Shown here piece after piece: positions 55,479 through 64,000 of a DNA stretch of 64,000 nt; within the stretch, counting starts at the first letter, position 1; every line of letters begins with the position of its first letter. Source of the DNA: Clostridium pasteurianum DSM 525 = ATCC 6013 (lineage in GTDB: Bacteria; Bacillota; Clostridia; Clostridiales; Clostridiaceae); assembly GCF_000807255.1 (NCBI RefSeq), contig NZ_CP009268.1, forward strand, positions 3,068,384-3,132,383, written 5' to 3'. A program made the translations under genes and the position numbers. Under the pieces are notes generated by a model. It saw only the letters and a list, made by a program, of their open reading frames with translations, did not search any database and was not told where the DNA came from.

Positions 55479-56534
55479 TTATTTTCTATTTAGCTTATAA
55501 AAAATATCCTTTAACTTTTCTCTATTTAAAAAGGCAACTGCAGCAACTATAATAATTACTGCTATCACTACTATCAGTAAAATATTATTTAAACCAGAAT
55601 TAGACTTAATATTTGATGTCTTCTTTCCAGCATTTCCTTCTTGAGAACCATTCTCTGTAGTATCTGTTGTACTATTTAAAGATGAATTCTTATTTGTGCT
55701 ATTTCCATTTTGCTCTTGAGAAGCTGTATTTCCATCTGCAGCCGGATCTCCACTACTACTAGATGCTACAGTCACCTGATCATTACTGATACTGCCCCCA
55801 TTATTACTTATACTTCCACTGTTACCACCATTAGAATCACTTTTGTTATTACTAATATTACCGTTATTACTGCTGCTACCTGAATTTGTGTTGGCGTTAC
55901 TGCTATTATAGTTTCCAGACTGATTTACATTTTCACCGGAATGTCCATTATTACCATTTTCATTATTATTATTTCCTTGGTTCGTATTACTATTATTACT
56001 GCTATTACTACCACTATCTGAATTACTCGGTGCCTTAGCAACATTAAAAACCGATTGTGTTTGAGTATTGTAATTAATTTCAACAGATTGAGTATTTACA
56101 GACTTTATATTGTCCATATTAAGTGTTACAGGTCCCTCTTTAGTTGCTTTAAAATTTGCATATCCAACAGTAACACTACTCTTATTATCAGGAGATGGAT
56201 TCTTATTAATTACAGGATAGGTTACTACACCTTTTTTCTTATCTACTGTACTTCCACCAAATACTGCATACCCATTTGAAAATGTGAAATCATTTTCTTC
56301 CATTGAAAGCATGCTTGGATCATAGTGAAAGGTAAACTGTACCCCAAACAAATCTACAGCATTATGTGCCTGTACAGTAACTCTTACTGTATCTCCTACA
56401 TTATAGCTTGACTTATCAGTGGAAAGAACGATCTTTGTACTGCCCTGAGCATATACTTTGGATGTTAAAAATGTAGACATACCAACTATTATTAATATAA
56501 AGGTTATTATTAGATATCCTATTTTTTTTATCAT
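55479..56534 (-). CDS. Membrane-anchored cohesin-domain protein
   Basis: 351 residues from MIKKIGYL; GGAGG 6 nt upstream decides the start. Signal peptide or anchor at 1-28 ending VYAQG. One cohesin-like domain (about 33-165): TDKSSYNVGDTVRVTV, AVDLFGVQFTFHYDP and FKATKEGPVTLNM. A Ser/Asn/Gly-rich linker of about 130 residues follows, then a hydrophobic helix (ILLIVVIAVIIIVAAVAF) and a basic tail (KLKDIFYKLNRK). No LPXTG. It would display a cohesin at the cell surface, downstream of and probably co-transcribed with the dockerin-bearing gene. Confidence 0.82.
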   Translation of the reverse strand: MIKKIGYLIITFILIIVGMSTFLTSKVYAQGSTKIVLSTDKSSYNVGDTVRVTVQAHNAVDLFGVQFTFHYDPSMLSMEENDFTFSNGYAVFGGSTVDKKKGVVTYPVINKNPSPDNKSSVTVGYANFKATKEGPVTLNMDNIKSVNTQSVEINYNTQTQSVFNVAKAPSNSDSGSNSSNNSNTNQGNNNNENGNNGHSGENVNQSGNYNSSNANTNSGSSSNNGNISNNKSDSNGGNSGSISNNGGSISNDQVTVASSSSGDPAADGNTASQEQNGNSTNKNSSLNSTTDTTENGSQEGNAGKKTSNIKSNSGLNNILLIVVIAVIIIVAAVAFLNREKLKDIFYKLNRK

Positions 56535-56572
56535 TTTATCCTCCTTATGCAAATCATTACCAAATAGATGAT

Positions 56573-56599
56573 ATACCAGCCATTAATTTTGACTGGTAT
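56573..56599 (-). terminator. Hairpin between the dockerin and cohesin genes
   Basis: ATACCAG...CTGGTAT, close in sequence to the convergent terminator at 55424. May attenuate transcription into the cohesin gene. Confidence 0.5.
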
Positions 56600-56629
56600 A
56601 CCTATTAAAATTATATTTTTTATTTAATC

Positions 56630-59600
56630 TTATAATCCAAGAACTTTCTTAGCTACATAGGAAATATCCACTATGTCTATAATTCCATCCTTGTTCATAT
56701 CAAGTGACTCATTATATCCTGGATCTTTTGAGGTAATTCCAAAGGCTTTTGCTACAAGTACAAGATCATTTATGGCAAATCCTCCTCCAGTTACATCAGC
56801 ATTGGCTACAACAACTTCGCCTGATGCATCTTCTGCAGTTGTAAATAGAGCTCCATTACCATCAGATACTTTTGCTCCTTTTGCTATTATAAAGGATGTT
56901 TTTGCATCTTTGTTTTTAGCTTTAAGCTTAATATCTACCACATTTACATCTCCTGTTATACCCTGAGATGCTCCTGTTAAGCTGGTTACTATTCTCACCT
57001 TACCATTATCATCCTTATAATCTATATAGGCCTTACTACTGTCTGCCGCAAAATCTTTGTCTACAGTTACACTTTCTAGTTGAAATAGATTTGTATCATA
57101 GCTGAATATGCTGTCAAGACCATATAAATTTTTGGCTCCCTTAGCATTTAATTTAACCTGAACCTCTTCTCCTACTCCAACTAGTGTCTTATCTGTAATT
57201 ATCCCAAGATTTACAGAATCCATATTTAATTCATTTACGGTTATTGTCACTGCATTTGACTGAACTATTACACCATCCAAAGTAACTATTGCTGTTATAT
57301 CAGCACTTCCTATCTTATTAGCTGTTACTAATCCTTTATTATTCACAGATACTATAGATGGATTACTGCTTGTATACTGCACTGTTGCTTTTGATAGATC
57401 TGCATTGCTGCCGTCATTAAGCTTACCTATAATATCAAGCTGTGATGTCCTTGTCCTATTTAATGTTGTATTCTTCACAGCTATAGTTACCTCTTGTAAC
57501 TTTGCCAATTTTTCTGAACCTGTTACATAGTTCACTTCTGATCTTGAAACTCCTCCAAAAACATCTGTTGCTTCTGTATACCATCCAGTAGAAGTTTGAG
57601 GAACATTGTTCCACTGAGTTGTTACCTCACTACCGCTTTTTACATTTTTAACTTCACCAATTTCATTATTTGTGTACAAGTTGACCTTCATATAATCTGT
57701 AGATACTTCCTTTTCTTTAGGGCTTATCTCTAAATCCTCAAAAGGTACTTCAAATTCTTCATTAGTTACAGGAAAATCGGAAACATTGGCATCATAGTCG
57801 TCCAATGATGGAGAATAAGTACGGAATATTATTTTCTTATCCTCCAAATCAAAATGCAAAAGTCTAAGATATCCCAATCCGCCTTCAGTAAGTCCTTGAT
57901 AATCAAACAATATTTGATGAACCTTACGATCCGGAACTCCATCACCATTGTCGTCATATTGAGTTACCACTTGATTTGCACTATGATAATGTCCTGAAAA
58001 TACCATACAAACATTAGGATTTGGTTTTACAATTTCATTTTGAATTCTCTGAGGAATCGGTCCAAGGCCTCCAGTTACTTCTAGATATTCATGAAAATTA
58101 AGTATAGCTTTACGATTAGGATATTGCTTAAGTACACTATTTACCCAGGCAATTTCATCATCTCCAGGAGCCCAGCTCATATAAATCATTATGAAATCTA
58201 TTCCACCTGCAGATATTAAATCATAATGACCTCTATTATTTTGGTAACCGCCCCCATACCAAGGATTATTCTTATATCTGTCTTCACCAAAATATTTACT
58301 GTATTCAGTAAAGTCATTGTTTTTCTGTCCTACATCATGATTCCCAGCTAAAACTCCATAAGGAAATCCTGCCTTATCAAGCATTTTATAGGCATTATCA
58401 GCGTTTTGCCATTGATTTCCTACAGTAGAATCATCAACTATATCACCAGTATGGAATAAATACTTAATATTCATCCTGTCCTTATTAGCAAGCAGCCAAT
58501 TGTGTATATCCAATTGATATTGATACCAGGTTGCATTGTAATACTGAGTATCTGTTTCCCAGGCAAGAGTAAAGTCATAATTAGATCTAGGAGTGTCATT
58601 TACATTGCCTGTAGGTATATTTGGATTTGTCTGTGTATTTTTGTCTATGACAGTTTGTGTACCAACAGTCATGTATTCCTGTATAAGCACTTTCATAGTA
58701 CCCTTAGAAACTCTGTCTTTTACATTCACATCTGCATTTAATTCAAATTCATTATTATCTGTTACTAAACGAGATGCAACTGGTTTCCAGGTATTATCAG
58801 TGTAATTCCATACATACATAGCCAGCTTGCTGCCCGCATTAGAAGATCCCTTCCAAGATACATTTGCTATAGCATCCTTCCCAGCATCCTCTGGAACTTT
58901 TACCTCAAACATGTGATATGGAAACTTGTCTGTGGATTTATTTATAAGCTTCTGTCCATCATCATTTTTCAATAAATCAAGAGCACTGCCTGTAACTATA
59001 CTTCCATCAACTGGATGATAGTCTACAGTACCAGATTTCACAGTTATATCCTTATCAGCTGCAGTATACTTGTAGCCTTTTTTGAATTTTACTGTCATAT
59101 CATCTTGAGTTGGATCAGAGACCTTTGCTTTTAAAATAGTATTATTACCACCAAGTTTAGTTCCATCTGCAGGTGAAAGTAATTCAGGTTTATCCGGATT
59201 TTCTACAGGTGTTGTAAAATTAACAGTTTTCTTAGAAATATTTCCTACATTATCTTCTGCCTCTAACTTCAATATATGATTACCGTTTTTAAGAGTAACT
59301 GACGAAGTATTATAAGGCAGTGTTATTTTTTCTCCATCCAAAGTTGCATTAAGTGATTTAAGTCCTGAAGTAGCATCCACAGCTGATGCTTCAATATTAA
59401 AATTTCCTTTATACTGCTTTTCTGTCATATTAGTTGTAATTTCAGCAGCAGTATTATCAACTTTAACATTGGCAGCTTTACTATTACTGCCATCCACTGC
59501 TGAAATGGAATAATTTCCATCTGGAATTTTTGTTGTATCCCATTGATATTCCACAGCTTTATATGCATCATCCGGTATATTAAAATTGCACTCTAATATT

Positions 59601-61909
59601 TCCAATTTTCCTGCACTATCTCCCATATTAATAAGCTTGTTTGGGTCTTCGTAACCTGAACACCTAAATTCACGTCCATCTGGAAGTATTAGCCTAACAT
59701 TTTTAACTTGAAAATCATCATTATTTTCTCCATCATAATGTTCAAGCGGACTAGATTTTGTACCTGCGTTTATATTTATTGTAAATTGCTTTCCCTGCTG
59801 AAAATATGAATTACTAACAGGTATACTCATTGTCTTCCAATTGGAATAGGTTCCATCATCAAATATACTGAGTATATCATTTCCTATTGTTACACCATTT
59901 TTAAACCATGTGTCTGTTTGAGTAACATCAAAGGCAAAAACGGGCTCCTTCTCTAGTCCAGGTTTAGATAGTGAAGTTACATCTTGTCCATTTATTATTA
60001 ATTTTGCTGAAGATGGATACGTGTCTTCACTGGCCCTTATAGGTACAGTACCTTTAACAATAAAAGTATTATCCACATTTAAACGGAGAGATTCTGTTAC
60101 TGCATTTTTAAGTGTTAAATGTCTTGCACTAGTTCTTGTGGTATTTACTCCATCTGATGCTTCAAAATAGTAGTCAAAATACTTTTTTCCAATTACATCT
60201 GTTGAACTTAAAATTTTATGGAATTTTCCATCACTGCTAACTGTAAGATTATACTTTGTATAGTCACTGTCCACATTACTTTTTAAATAAAGTATTGCAG
60301 TCTTAACACTTGTATTATCGGACATATCAACGTTAAAATCAAAATCCACAGCAGGGTCAATTATTGCAGCTGAATTATCTTTAATAGAAGGCAGCTCACT
60401 ATCTTCTGTCACATGAAGTCTATTAGTTGGCACTTGTGATGGAATCACAGTTCCTGGAGTAGCACTGACTTTTCTGGTCATAACCAAATCAGAAGGATCC
60501 TTCGAATTATAGCTATACTGTATTCCCTGATCAGGGTCTGTATCATCAGCACCCTTCATATTGTAAAGTGCTTTATCTAAATCTAATCCTGTATTAGTAT
60601 CTATTTTAATCCCACGTGCTCCTGAATTTGCCATACCCGCTGAATATATTCGTACGATATCTTTGTTATCAACTAAGGAAGTATTGAAGTACTTATTAAA
60701 ATCCTCTACAGTCAATGAGTTGTTATTTCCATTTATAATCCACAGAACTAGTGGTTTACCAACCGGTATTACTACATCCTCAGGAGTACTTGGCCACAAA
60801 GCGTTGGTACCATTATCAGGATAATTATACACAATTTTGTAATCCTTTAAATTGATATCCTTATCACTATTATTATAAATTTCTATGAACTCATAAGCAT
60901 CTGACCCATTTATATTGGTTTTAGAATCTGGTAATAATTCTGTTATAAGCAGTGGAGGCTGCTTTTGATCCTCTCCTGTTCCCTGATTAATTGATATAGT
61001 ATATTGATCTGTTTTCCTTGTATTAGTTCCATCCGAAGCTTCAATATAATATGTAATAGTTTTTGCTGTAAGTTCTGATGATGGAATTATGCCGCTAAAA
61101 TTATCTTTTCCATCACCAGACATGTCAGCACTCTTGAAATCAGTATCTTTTTCATTTTTATAATAAAGCTTAGCTGCTGCCACTTTTGTATCATCTGCTA
61201 TAGATGCATTAATTGTAACATCTTTTGTTACATCACTTACATCTCCAATTTTTGTATGATTTATTATAGGTGCAGTTACGTCCTTATGAATAGTTACCCC
61301 TTCTTCAGAACTAAGTGCTAGAGGTGAAGGTACACCTACAATTTTTTCTGATGCTGCATTAGAACTTCCACTGTACTTATAATGTGCACTTTTAGTATCA
61401 TTGCTTGCATCTTCTTTTACATATGCAGCTGAACTTATTTCTGTACCATCATCTTTTTGTACATGTATAGTACGCGGACTTGTATTAGCCATTCCACCTC
61501 CACAAGGCATCTTAATTATATATTTATCATCAACTGTGGAAGGAATATTAAACGTACTTTTAAAATCATCTGTAGTAAGACTTGAATTTGAGCCATTGTC
61601 TACCCAAACTATAAAAGCTGTTTTCGCTGGGATCTGCACATCCGCATTAATATCCCAGGTAAGACTAGGAGTTGAGTTTTGATAATCATAGATAAGCTTA
61701 TAGTCTTTGGCATTGATAGCACTCTCTGAATTGTTATACAATTCTATGAACTCATAAGCATCGGCACTGTTTACATTTTTAGTATTTGGCATTAATTCCG
61801 TAATAAGCAGTGAAGATTCACGGTCTGCTGCTAGAGCTTTTATTGGGAAATTTATAGAATTAAAAGTTAAAGCTGCCGTTAAAAATAGTGCAATTTTTTG
61901 TTTAAGCAT
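56630..61909 (-). CDS. Secreted multidomain phosphoesterase with cohesin and dockerin
   Basis: 1759 residues. Signal peptide 1-28 (ends IKALAADRE). Domains in order: lamin-tail domain 1 (about 32-165, LLITELMPN and YEFIELYNNS), Ig-like segment, lamin-tail domain 2 (about 318-455, LLITELLPD), further Ig-like segments including an IDNTAAEITTNMTEKQYKG-type region, a calcineurin-like phosphoesterase (about 1105-1320: HTGDIVDDS, AGNHDVG, NFHEY, GHYHSAN), a Big_2-like Ig domain (about 1470-1555), a cohesin-like domain (about 1565-1700) and a C-terminal dockerin-like segment (about 1715-1759) with INDLVLVAKAFG and DMNKDGIIDIVDISYVAKKVLGL. Only the second dockerin calcium loop is canonical. AAGGAGG precedes the ATG. 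Substrate unknown; nucleotides or phosphodiesters are plausible. Confidence 0.85.
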   Translation of the reverse strand: MLKQKIALFLTAALTFNSINFPIKALAADRESSLLITELMPNTKNVNSADAYEFIELYNNSESAINAKDYKLIYDYQNSTPSLTWDINADVQIPAKTAFIVWVDNGSNSSLTTDDFKSTFNIPSTVDDKYIIKMPCGGGMANTSPRTIHVQKDDGTEISSAAYVKEDASNDTKSAHYKYSGSSNAASEKIVGVPSPLALSSEEGVTIHKDVTAPIINHTKIGDVSDVTKDVTINASIADDTKVAAAKLYYKNEKDTDFKSADMSGDGKDNFSGIIPSSELTAKTITYYIEASDGTNTRKTDQYTISINQGTGEDQKQPPLLITELLPDSKTNINGSDAYEFIEIYNNSDKDINLKDYKIVYNYPDNGTNALWPSTPEDVVIPVGKPLVLWIINGNNNSLTVEDFNKYFNTSLVDNKDIVRIYSAGMANSGARGIKIDTNTGLDLDKALYNMKGADDTDPDQGIQYSYNSKDPSDLVMTRKVSATPGTVIPSQVPTNRLHVTEDSELPSIKDNSAAIIDPAVDFDFNVDMSDNTSVKTAILYLKSNVDSDYTKYNLTVSSDGKFHKILSSTDVIGKKYFDYYFEASDGVNTTRTSARHLTLKNAVTESLRLNVDNTFIVKGTVPIRASEDTYPSSAKLIINGQDVTSLSKPGLEKEPVFAFDVTQTDTWFKNGVTIGNDILSIFDDGTYSNWKTMSIPVSNSYFQQGKQFTININAGTKSSPLEHYDGENNDDFQVKNVRLILPDGREFRCSGYEDPNKLINMGDSAGKLEILECNFNIPDDAYKAVEYQWDTTKIPDGNYSISAVDGSNSKAANVKVDNTAAEITTNMTEKQYKGNFNIEASAVDATSGLKSLNATLDGEKITLPYNTSSVTLKNGNHILKLEAEDNVGNISKKTVNFTTPVENPDKPELLSPADGTKLGGNNTILKAKVSDPTQDDMTVKFKKGYKYTAADKDITVKSGTVDYHPVDGSIVTGSALDLLKNDDGQKLINKSTDKFPYHMFEVKVPEDAGKDAIANVSWKGSSNAGSKLAMYVWNYTDNTWKPVASRLVTDNNEFELNADVNVKDRVSKGTMKVLIQEYMTVGTQTVIDKNTQTNPNIPTGNVNDTPRSNYDFTLAWETDTQYYNATWYQYQLDIHNWLLANKDRMNIKYLFHTGDIVDDSTVGNQWQNADNAYKMLDKAGFPYGVLAGNHDVGQKNNDFTEYSKYFGEDRYKNNPWYGGGYQNNRGHYDLISAGGIDFIMIYMSWAPGDDEIAWVNSVLKQYPNRKAILNFHEYLEVTGGLGPIPQRIQNEIVKPNPNVCMVFSGHYHSANQVVTQYDDNGDGVPDRKVHQILFDYQGLTEGGLGYLRLLHFDLEDKKIIFRTYSPSLDDYDANVSDFPVTNEEFEVPFEDLEISPKEKEVSTDYMKVNLYTNNEIGEVKNVKSGSEVTTQWNNVPQTSTGWYTEATDVFGGVSRSEVNYVTGSEKLAKLQEVTIAVKNTTLNRTRTSQLDIIGKLNDGSNADLSKATVQYTSSNPSIVSVNNKGLVTANKIGSADITAIVTLDGVIVQSNAVTITVNELNMDSVNLGIITDKTLVGVGEEVQVKLNAKGAKNLYGLDSIFSYDTNLFQLESVTVDKDFAADSSKAYIDYKDDNGKVRIVTSLTGASQGITGDVNVVDIKLKAKNKDAKTSFIIAKGAKVSDGNGALFTTAEDASGEVVVANADVTGGGFAINDLVLVAKAFGITSKDPGYNESLDMNKDGIIDIVDISYVAKKVLGL

Positions 61910-61999
61910 TTTTGTCCTCCTTTTTTAATTCTTATTTTTTTGTTAACATTAGAAATTTTACTTACTTAATGTTAGAGAACTATTATGCTTTTGTTAAAA

Positions 62000-63217
62000 T
62001 TACTTAATCGTCTTAACTTTAGATTTAACAAACACTCCTCTCATAATAGAATTAGAGCCGTATTTAGATCTTATACTATCCAAAGTCCTATCCAATTTTT
62101 CATTTTTCATTTTACCTTCACTGTCAAATAAAGATGTTTGATATAATTCATTAGGAGATAAGTGAGATACGGATACTCCCAGCAGCCTTATCTTATCTCC
62201 TCTCCATACCTTGTCAAAAATTTCATAAGCTGCTTTTGTAATGTCTTTTGTAGAATCTGTAGCATTATAAAGTTGTTTTTGTTTGGAATAGCTTATAAAA
62301 TCACTATTCTTTATTACTACAGTTACTACTTTACAGATACTTTTGGAACTCCTAAGTCTCATAGAAACAGTTTCACATAATGCTAACAAGATCTTATGAG
62401 CAGAAACTCTATCCTCTATATCCGCTGAAAGAGTAGTAGAATTTCCTATACTTTTAGCTTTTATGAAAGAATTGTCCTTAACCTCTGAATTTTCAATACC
62501 TCTTGCGTAATTCCAGATCAAAGCACCATAATTTTTAAATTCATTTTTCAAAAGCTTCAAATCACAATTAGCAAGTTCTCCTATGGTTTTTATATGTAAT
62601 TTATGAAGCCTAGGTACCGCTGCTCTTCCTACCATAAATAAATTTTCTACAGGAAGCGGCCACATCTTCTTCTGGATTTCATCTGGATAAAGTGTATGTA
62701 TTCTATCCGGCTTTTCAAAATCAGAAGCCATCTTAGCCAAAAGTTTGTTGCTAGATATACCTATATTGACAGTAAATCCAAGCTCTTTTTTTATACTTTC
62801 TTTTATGCTAAGGGCAAAATTTTCAGGGTCTTCATAAGCTTTTTTTATACCGGTAAGATCCATAAAACATTCATCTATAGAAAACTTTTCTATCATTGGA
62901 GTATATGTTTTTAATATGTCCATCATAGCATTACTGTACTTTCTATATAAATGGTGTTCAGGAGGAATTACTTTCAACTGAGGACATTTCTTCTTTGCTG
63001 AAAATATAGATTCTCCTGTTTTTATATTATATTTTTTTGCTGAAATGGACTTTGCCAGCACTACACCATGTCGACTTTTTGAATCTCCTCCAATAACAGC
63101 AGGTATTTCTCTAAAATCTACAGCTTCACCCTGTTGAAGATTATAAACTGAACTCCAGGATAAAAAAGCAGAATTTACATCAATATGAAATATGATTCTA
63201 TTTTTCCTATTCCCCAT
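62000..63217 (-). CDS. dinB: Y-family DNA polymerase (DinB/Pol IV-like)
   Basis: Translesion polymerase, 405 residues from MGNRKNRII. Palm residues are IDVNSAFLSWSSV and SIDECFMDLTG; the little-finger domain includes TTLSADIEDRVSA. The AAAGGAG site is 14 nt upstream of this ATG, a long spacing; a TTG nine codons earlier would place the site inside the gene. The NSAFLSW form is a Firmicutes subtype distinct from E. coli DinB (DCFFA). No RecA or LexA sites noted nearby. Confidence 0.9.
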   Translation of the reverse strand: MGNRKNRIIFHIDVNSAFLSWSSVYNLQQGEAVDFREIPAVIGGDSKSRHGVVLAKSISAKKYNIKTGESIFSAKKKCPQLKVIPPEHHLYRKYSNAMMDILKTYTPMIEKFSIDECFMDLTGIKKAYEDPENFALSIKESIKKELGFTVNIGISSNKLLAKMASDFEKPDRIHTLYPDEIQKKMWPLPVENLFMVGRAAVPRLHKLHIKTIGELANCDLKLLKNEFKNYGALIWNYARGIENSEVKDNSFIKAKSIGNSTTLSADIEDRVSAHKILLALCETVSMRLRSSKSICKVVTVVIKNSDFISYSKQKQLYNATDSTKDITKAAYEIFDKVWRGDKIRLLGVSVSHLSPNELYQTSLFDSEGKMKNEKLDRTLDSIRSKYGSNSIMRGVFVKSKVKTIK

Positions 63218-63304
63218 AATTAAAATTACTTCTCCTTTACACAAAATTCAGTTTCATGAATTATTTATTAGCTAAAATCCGCATATTAACATTTAAAACA
63301 ATTT

Positions 63305-63402
63305 ATAGATATCCAATTTCATAATTAAATATTAATCAGTATAAATAATCTGAATATCCTGATCTAAAAAATTAAAATTTATATTTCAAGTTGAATATCT
63401 AT
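63305..63402. repeat. Palindromic repeat element, copy 2
   Basis: 98 bp with ends ATAGATATCCAA and TTGAATATCTAT (12-bp inverted repeat, one mismatch). Confidence 0.75.
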
Positions 63403-64000
63403 ATTTTTCTTCTTTTATATAAATAATTACTATATTTTATATTATTAACTATATTATATACGAACATACGTTTTAAATAAAGAATTTTAAGAATAAAATC
63501 TGCTAAAAATTCTTACAATATATTTGAACTTTAAATTTATATATAATCTATTAATCCATTGATAATAATGGGTTTTCTATTTTGAAAAATTCTAGAGATA
63601 AATTTAATAAGAACAACACTTATAATAGTTAATTGCTTATATGCAGCACAGCTTAAATATAATTACAAATAAAATATACATTCAATGCTAGAAAAACTTA
63701 GAAAAAAAGCATTACATATTATAAAAACTATCAATAATAATGAAATTCATTATTAATATCACATACCATAAATATCTACAAATTACTATAATATAAATAG
63801 AGATAAATAATTATACTATAGATTATCCAAATTCATAATCAAATGCTGATAACCATAGATAATCTGAGTAGCTTGATATAAAAAAATTTAAATTTATATT
63901 TCAAGTTGAGTATCTATATATTAATAAATTATAAATTTAAAGAATTAACAAATGAAGCAGTATGCACATAAATTTAATTTTACAAATAGATTAATTGTAA
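63403..64000. other. Gene-free window end
   Basis: About 600 bp of AT-rich DNA with no supportable gene. It holds repeat copy 3 and a weak hairpin near 63553-63580 (CCATT/AATGG then T-rich). It may continue into an intergenic stretch beyond the window. Confidence 0.5.
63818..63917. repeat. Palindromic repeat element, copy 3
   Basis: 100 bp, ATAGATTATCCAAATTCATA to TTGAGTATCTAT. Same orientation as copy 2, 513 bp apart, with an almost identical right half (TTTAAATTTATATTTCAAGT). Confidence 0.75.

Overview
The window is low-GC, densely packed, and reads as a chromosome of Clostridium sensu stricto (cluster I). Evidence: AT-rich intergenic DNA, strong AGGAGG-type ribosome sites, a glmS ribozyme, GatCAB, AdhE, clostridial-type PTS operons, and a LytS/LytT pair beside a CstA-family transporter. 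A solvent-producing or acetogenic relative (C. kluyveri / ljungdahlii / carboxidivorans type) is plausible, but no acetogenesis gene is present to prove it.

Layout. 0.25-9.9 kb: ABC-F ATPase, LytST two-component system divergent from a CstA/BtsT-type (probably pyruvate) transporter, SSB, YitT protein, TsaD, NERD protein. 10.2-12.7 kb: RusA-like resolvase plus a membrane-anchored MutS homologue. 12.8-24 kb: sorbitol PTS operon (srlD-gutM-srlA-srlE-srlB), pgi, and the mannitol operon (mtlA-mtlR-mtlF-mtlD); MtlA carries two nearly identical IIB domains. 24.2-27.2 kb: decayed auxin-efflux-type permease, SUKH-LRR protein, TetR regulator. 27.4-30.9 kb: gatCAB, whose promoter is packed with palindromes shared with the divergent tetR gene. 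31-34.8 kb: membrane Asp-box protein with a broken start, and glmS under its ribozyme. 35.1-45.4 kb: adhE, SorC-family and RpiR-family regulators, and an L-sorbose PTS operon (sorD-F-B-A-M-E). 45.8-50.2 kb: DUF503, HAD phosphatase, then eight tandem small genes forming three paralogous families of unknown function. 50.5-55.4 kb: YdcF-like protein, orphan Cas2/SinR-like protein, Fe-S protein divergent from an HcpR-like Crp/Fnr regulator, cardiolipin synthase. 55.5-61.9 kb: a membrane-anchored cohesin protein and a 1759-residue secreted phosphoesterase with its own cohesin and dockerin. 62-63.2 kb: Y-family DNA polymerase. 63.2-64 kb: no gene, two copies of a palindromic repeat.

How it fits together. 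Sorbitol, L-sorbose and mannitol routes all deliver fructose-6-phosphate, the substrate of the nearby Pgi and GlmS. The extra NADH from hexitols could be reoxidised by the AdhE encoded beside the sorbose regulators. A shared operator-like palindrome (CACAAATGTG) precedes srlD, pgi and the SorC-family regulator, suggesting one regulon.

The least explained parts are the eight-gene small-protein cluster with a 12-residue repeat, the cohesin/dockerin pair, the apparent TetR control of gatCAB, and two intergenic repeat families. One family is a structured element that supplies the last 17 codons of mtlA and overlaps the gatB stop; the other is a ~100-bp terminal-inverted-repeat element present four times. 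All functional calls come from reading sequence alone; no database search was run.
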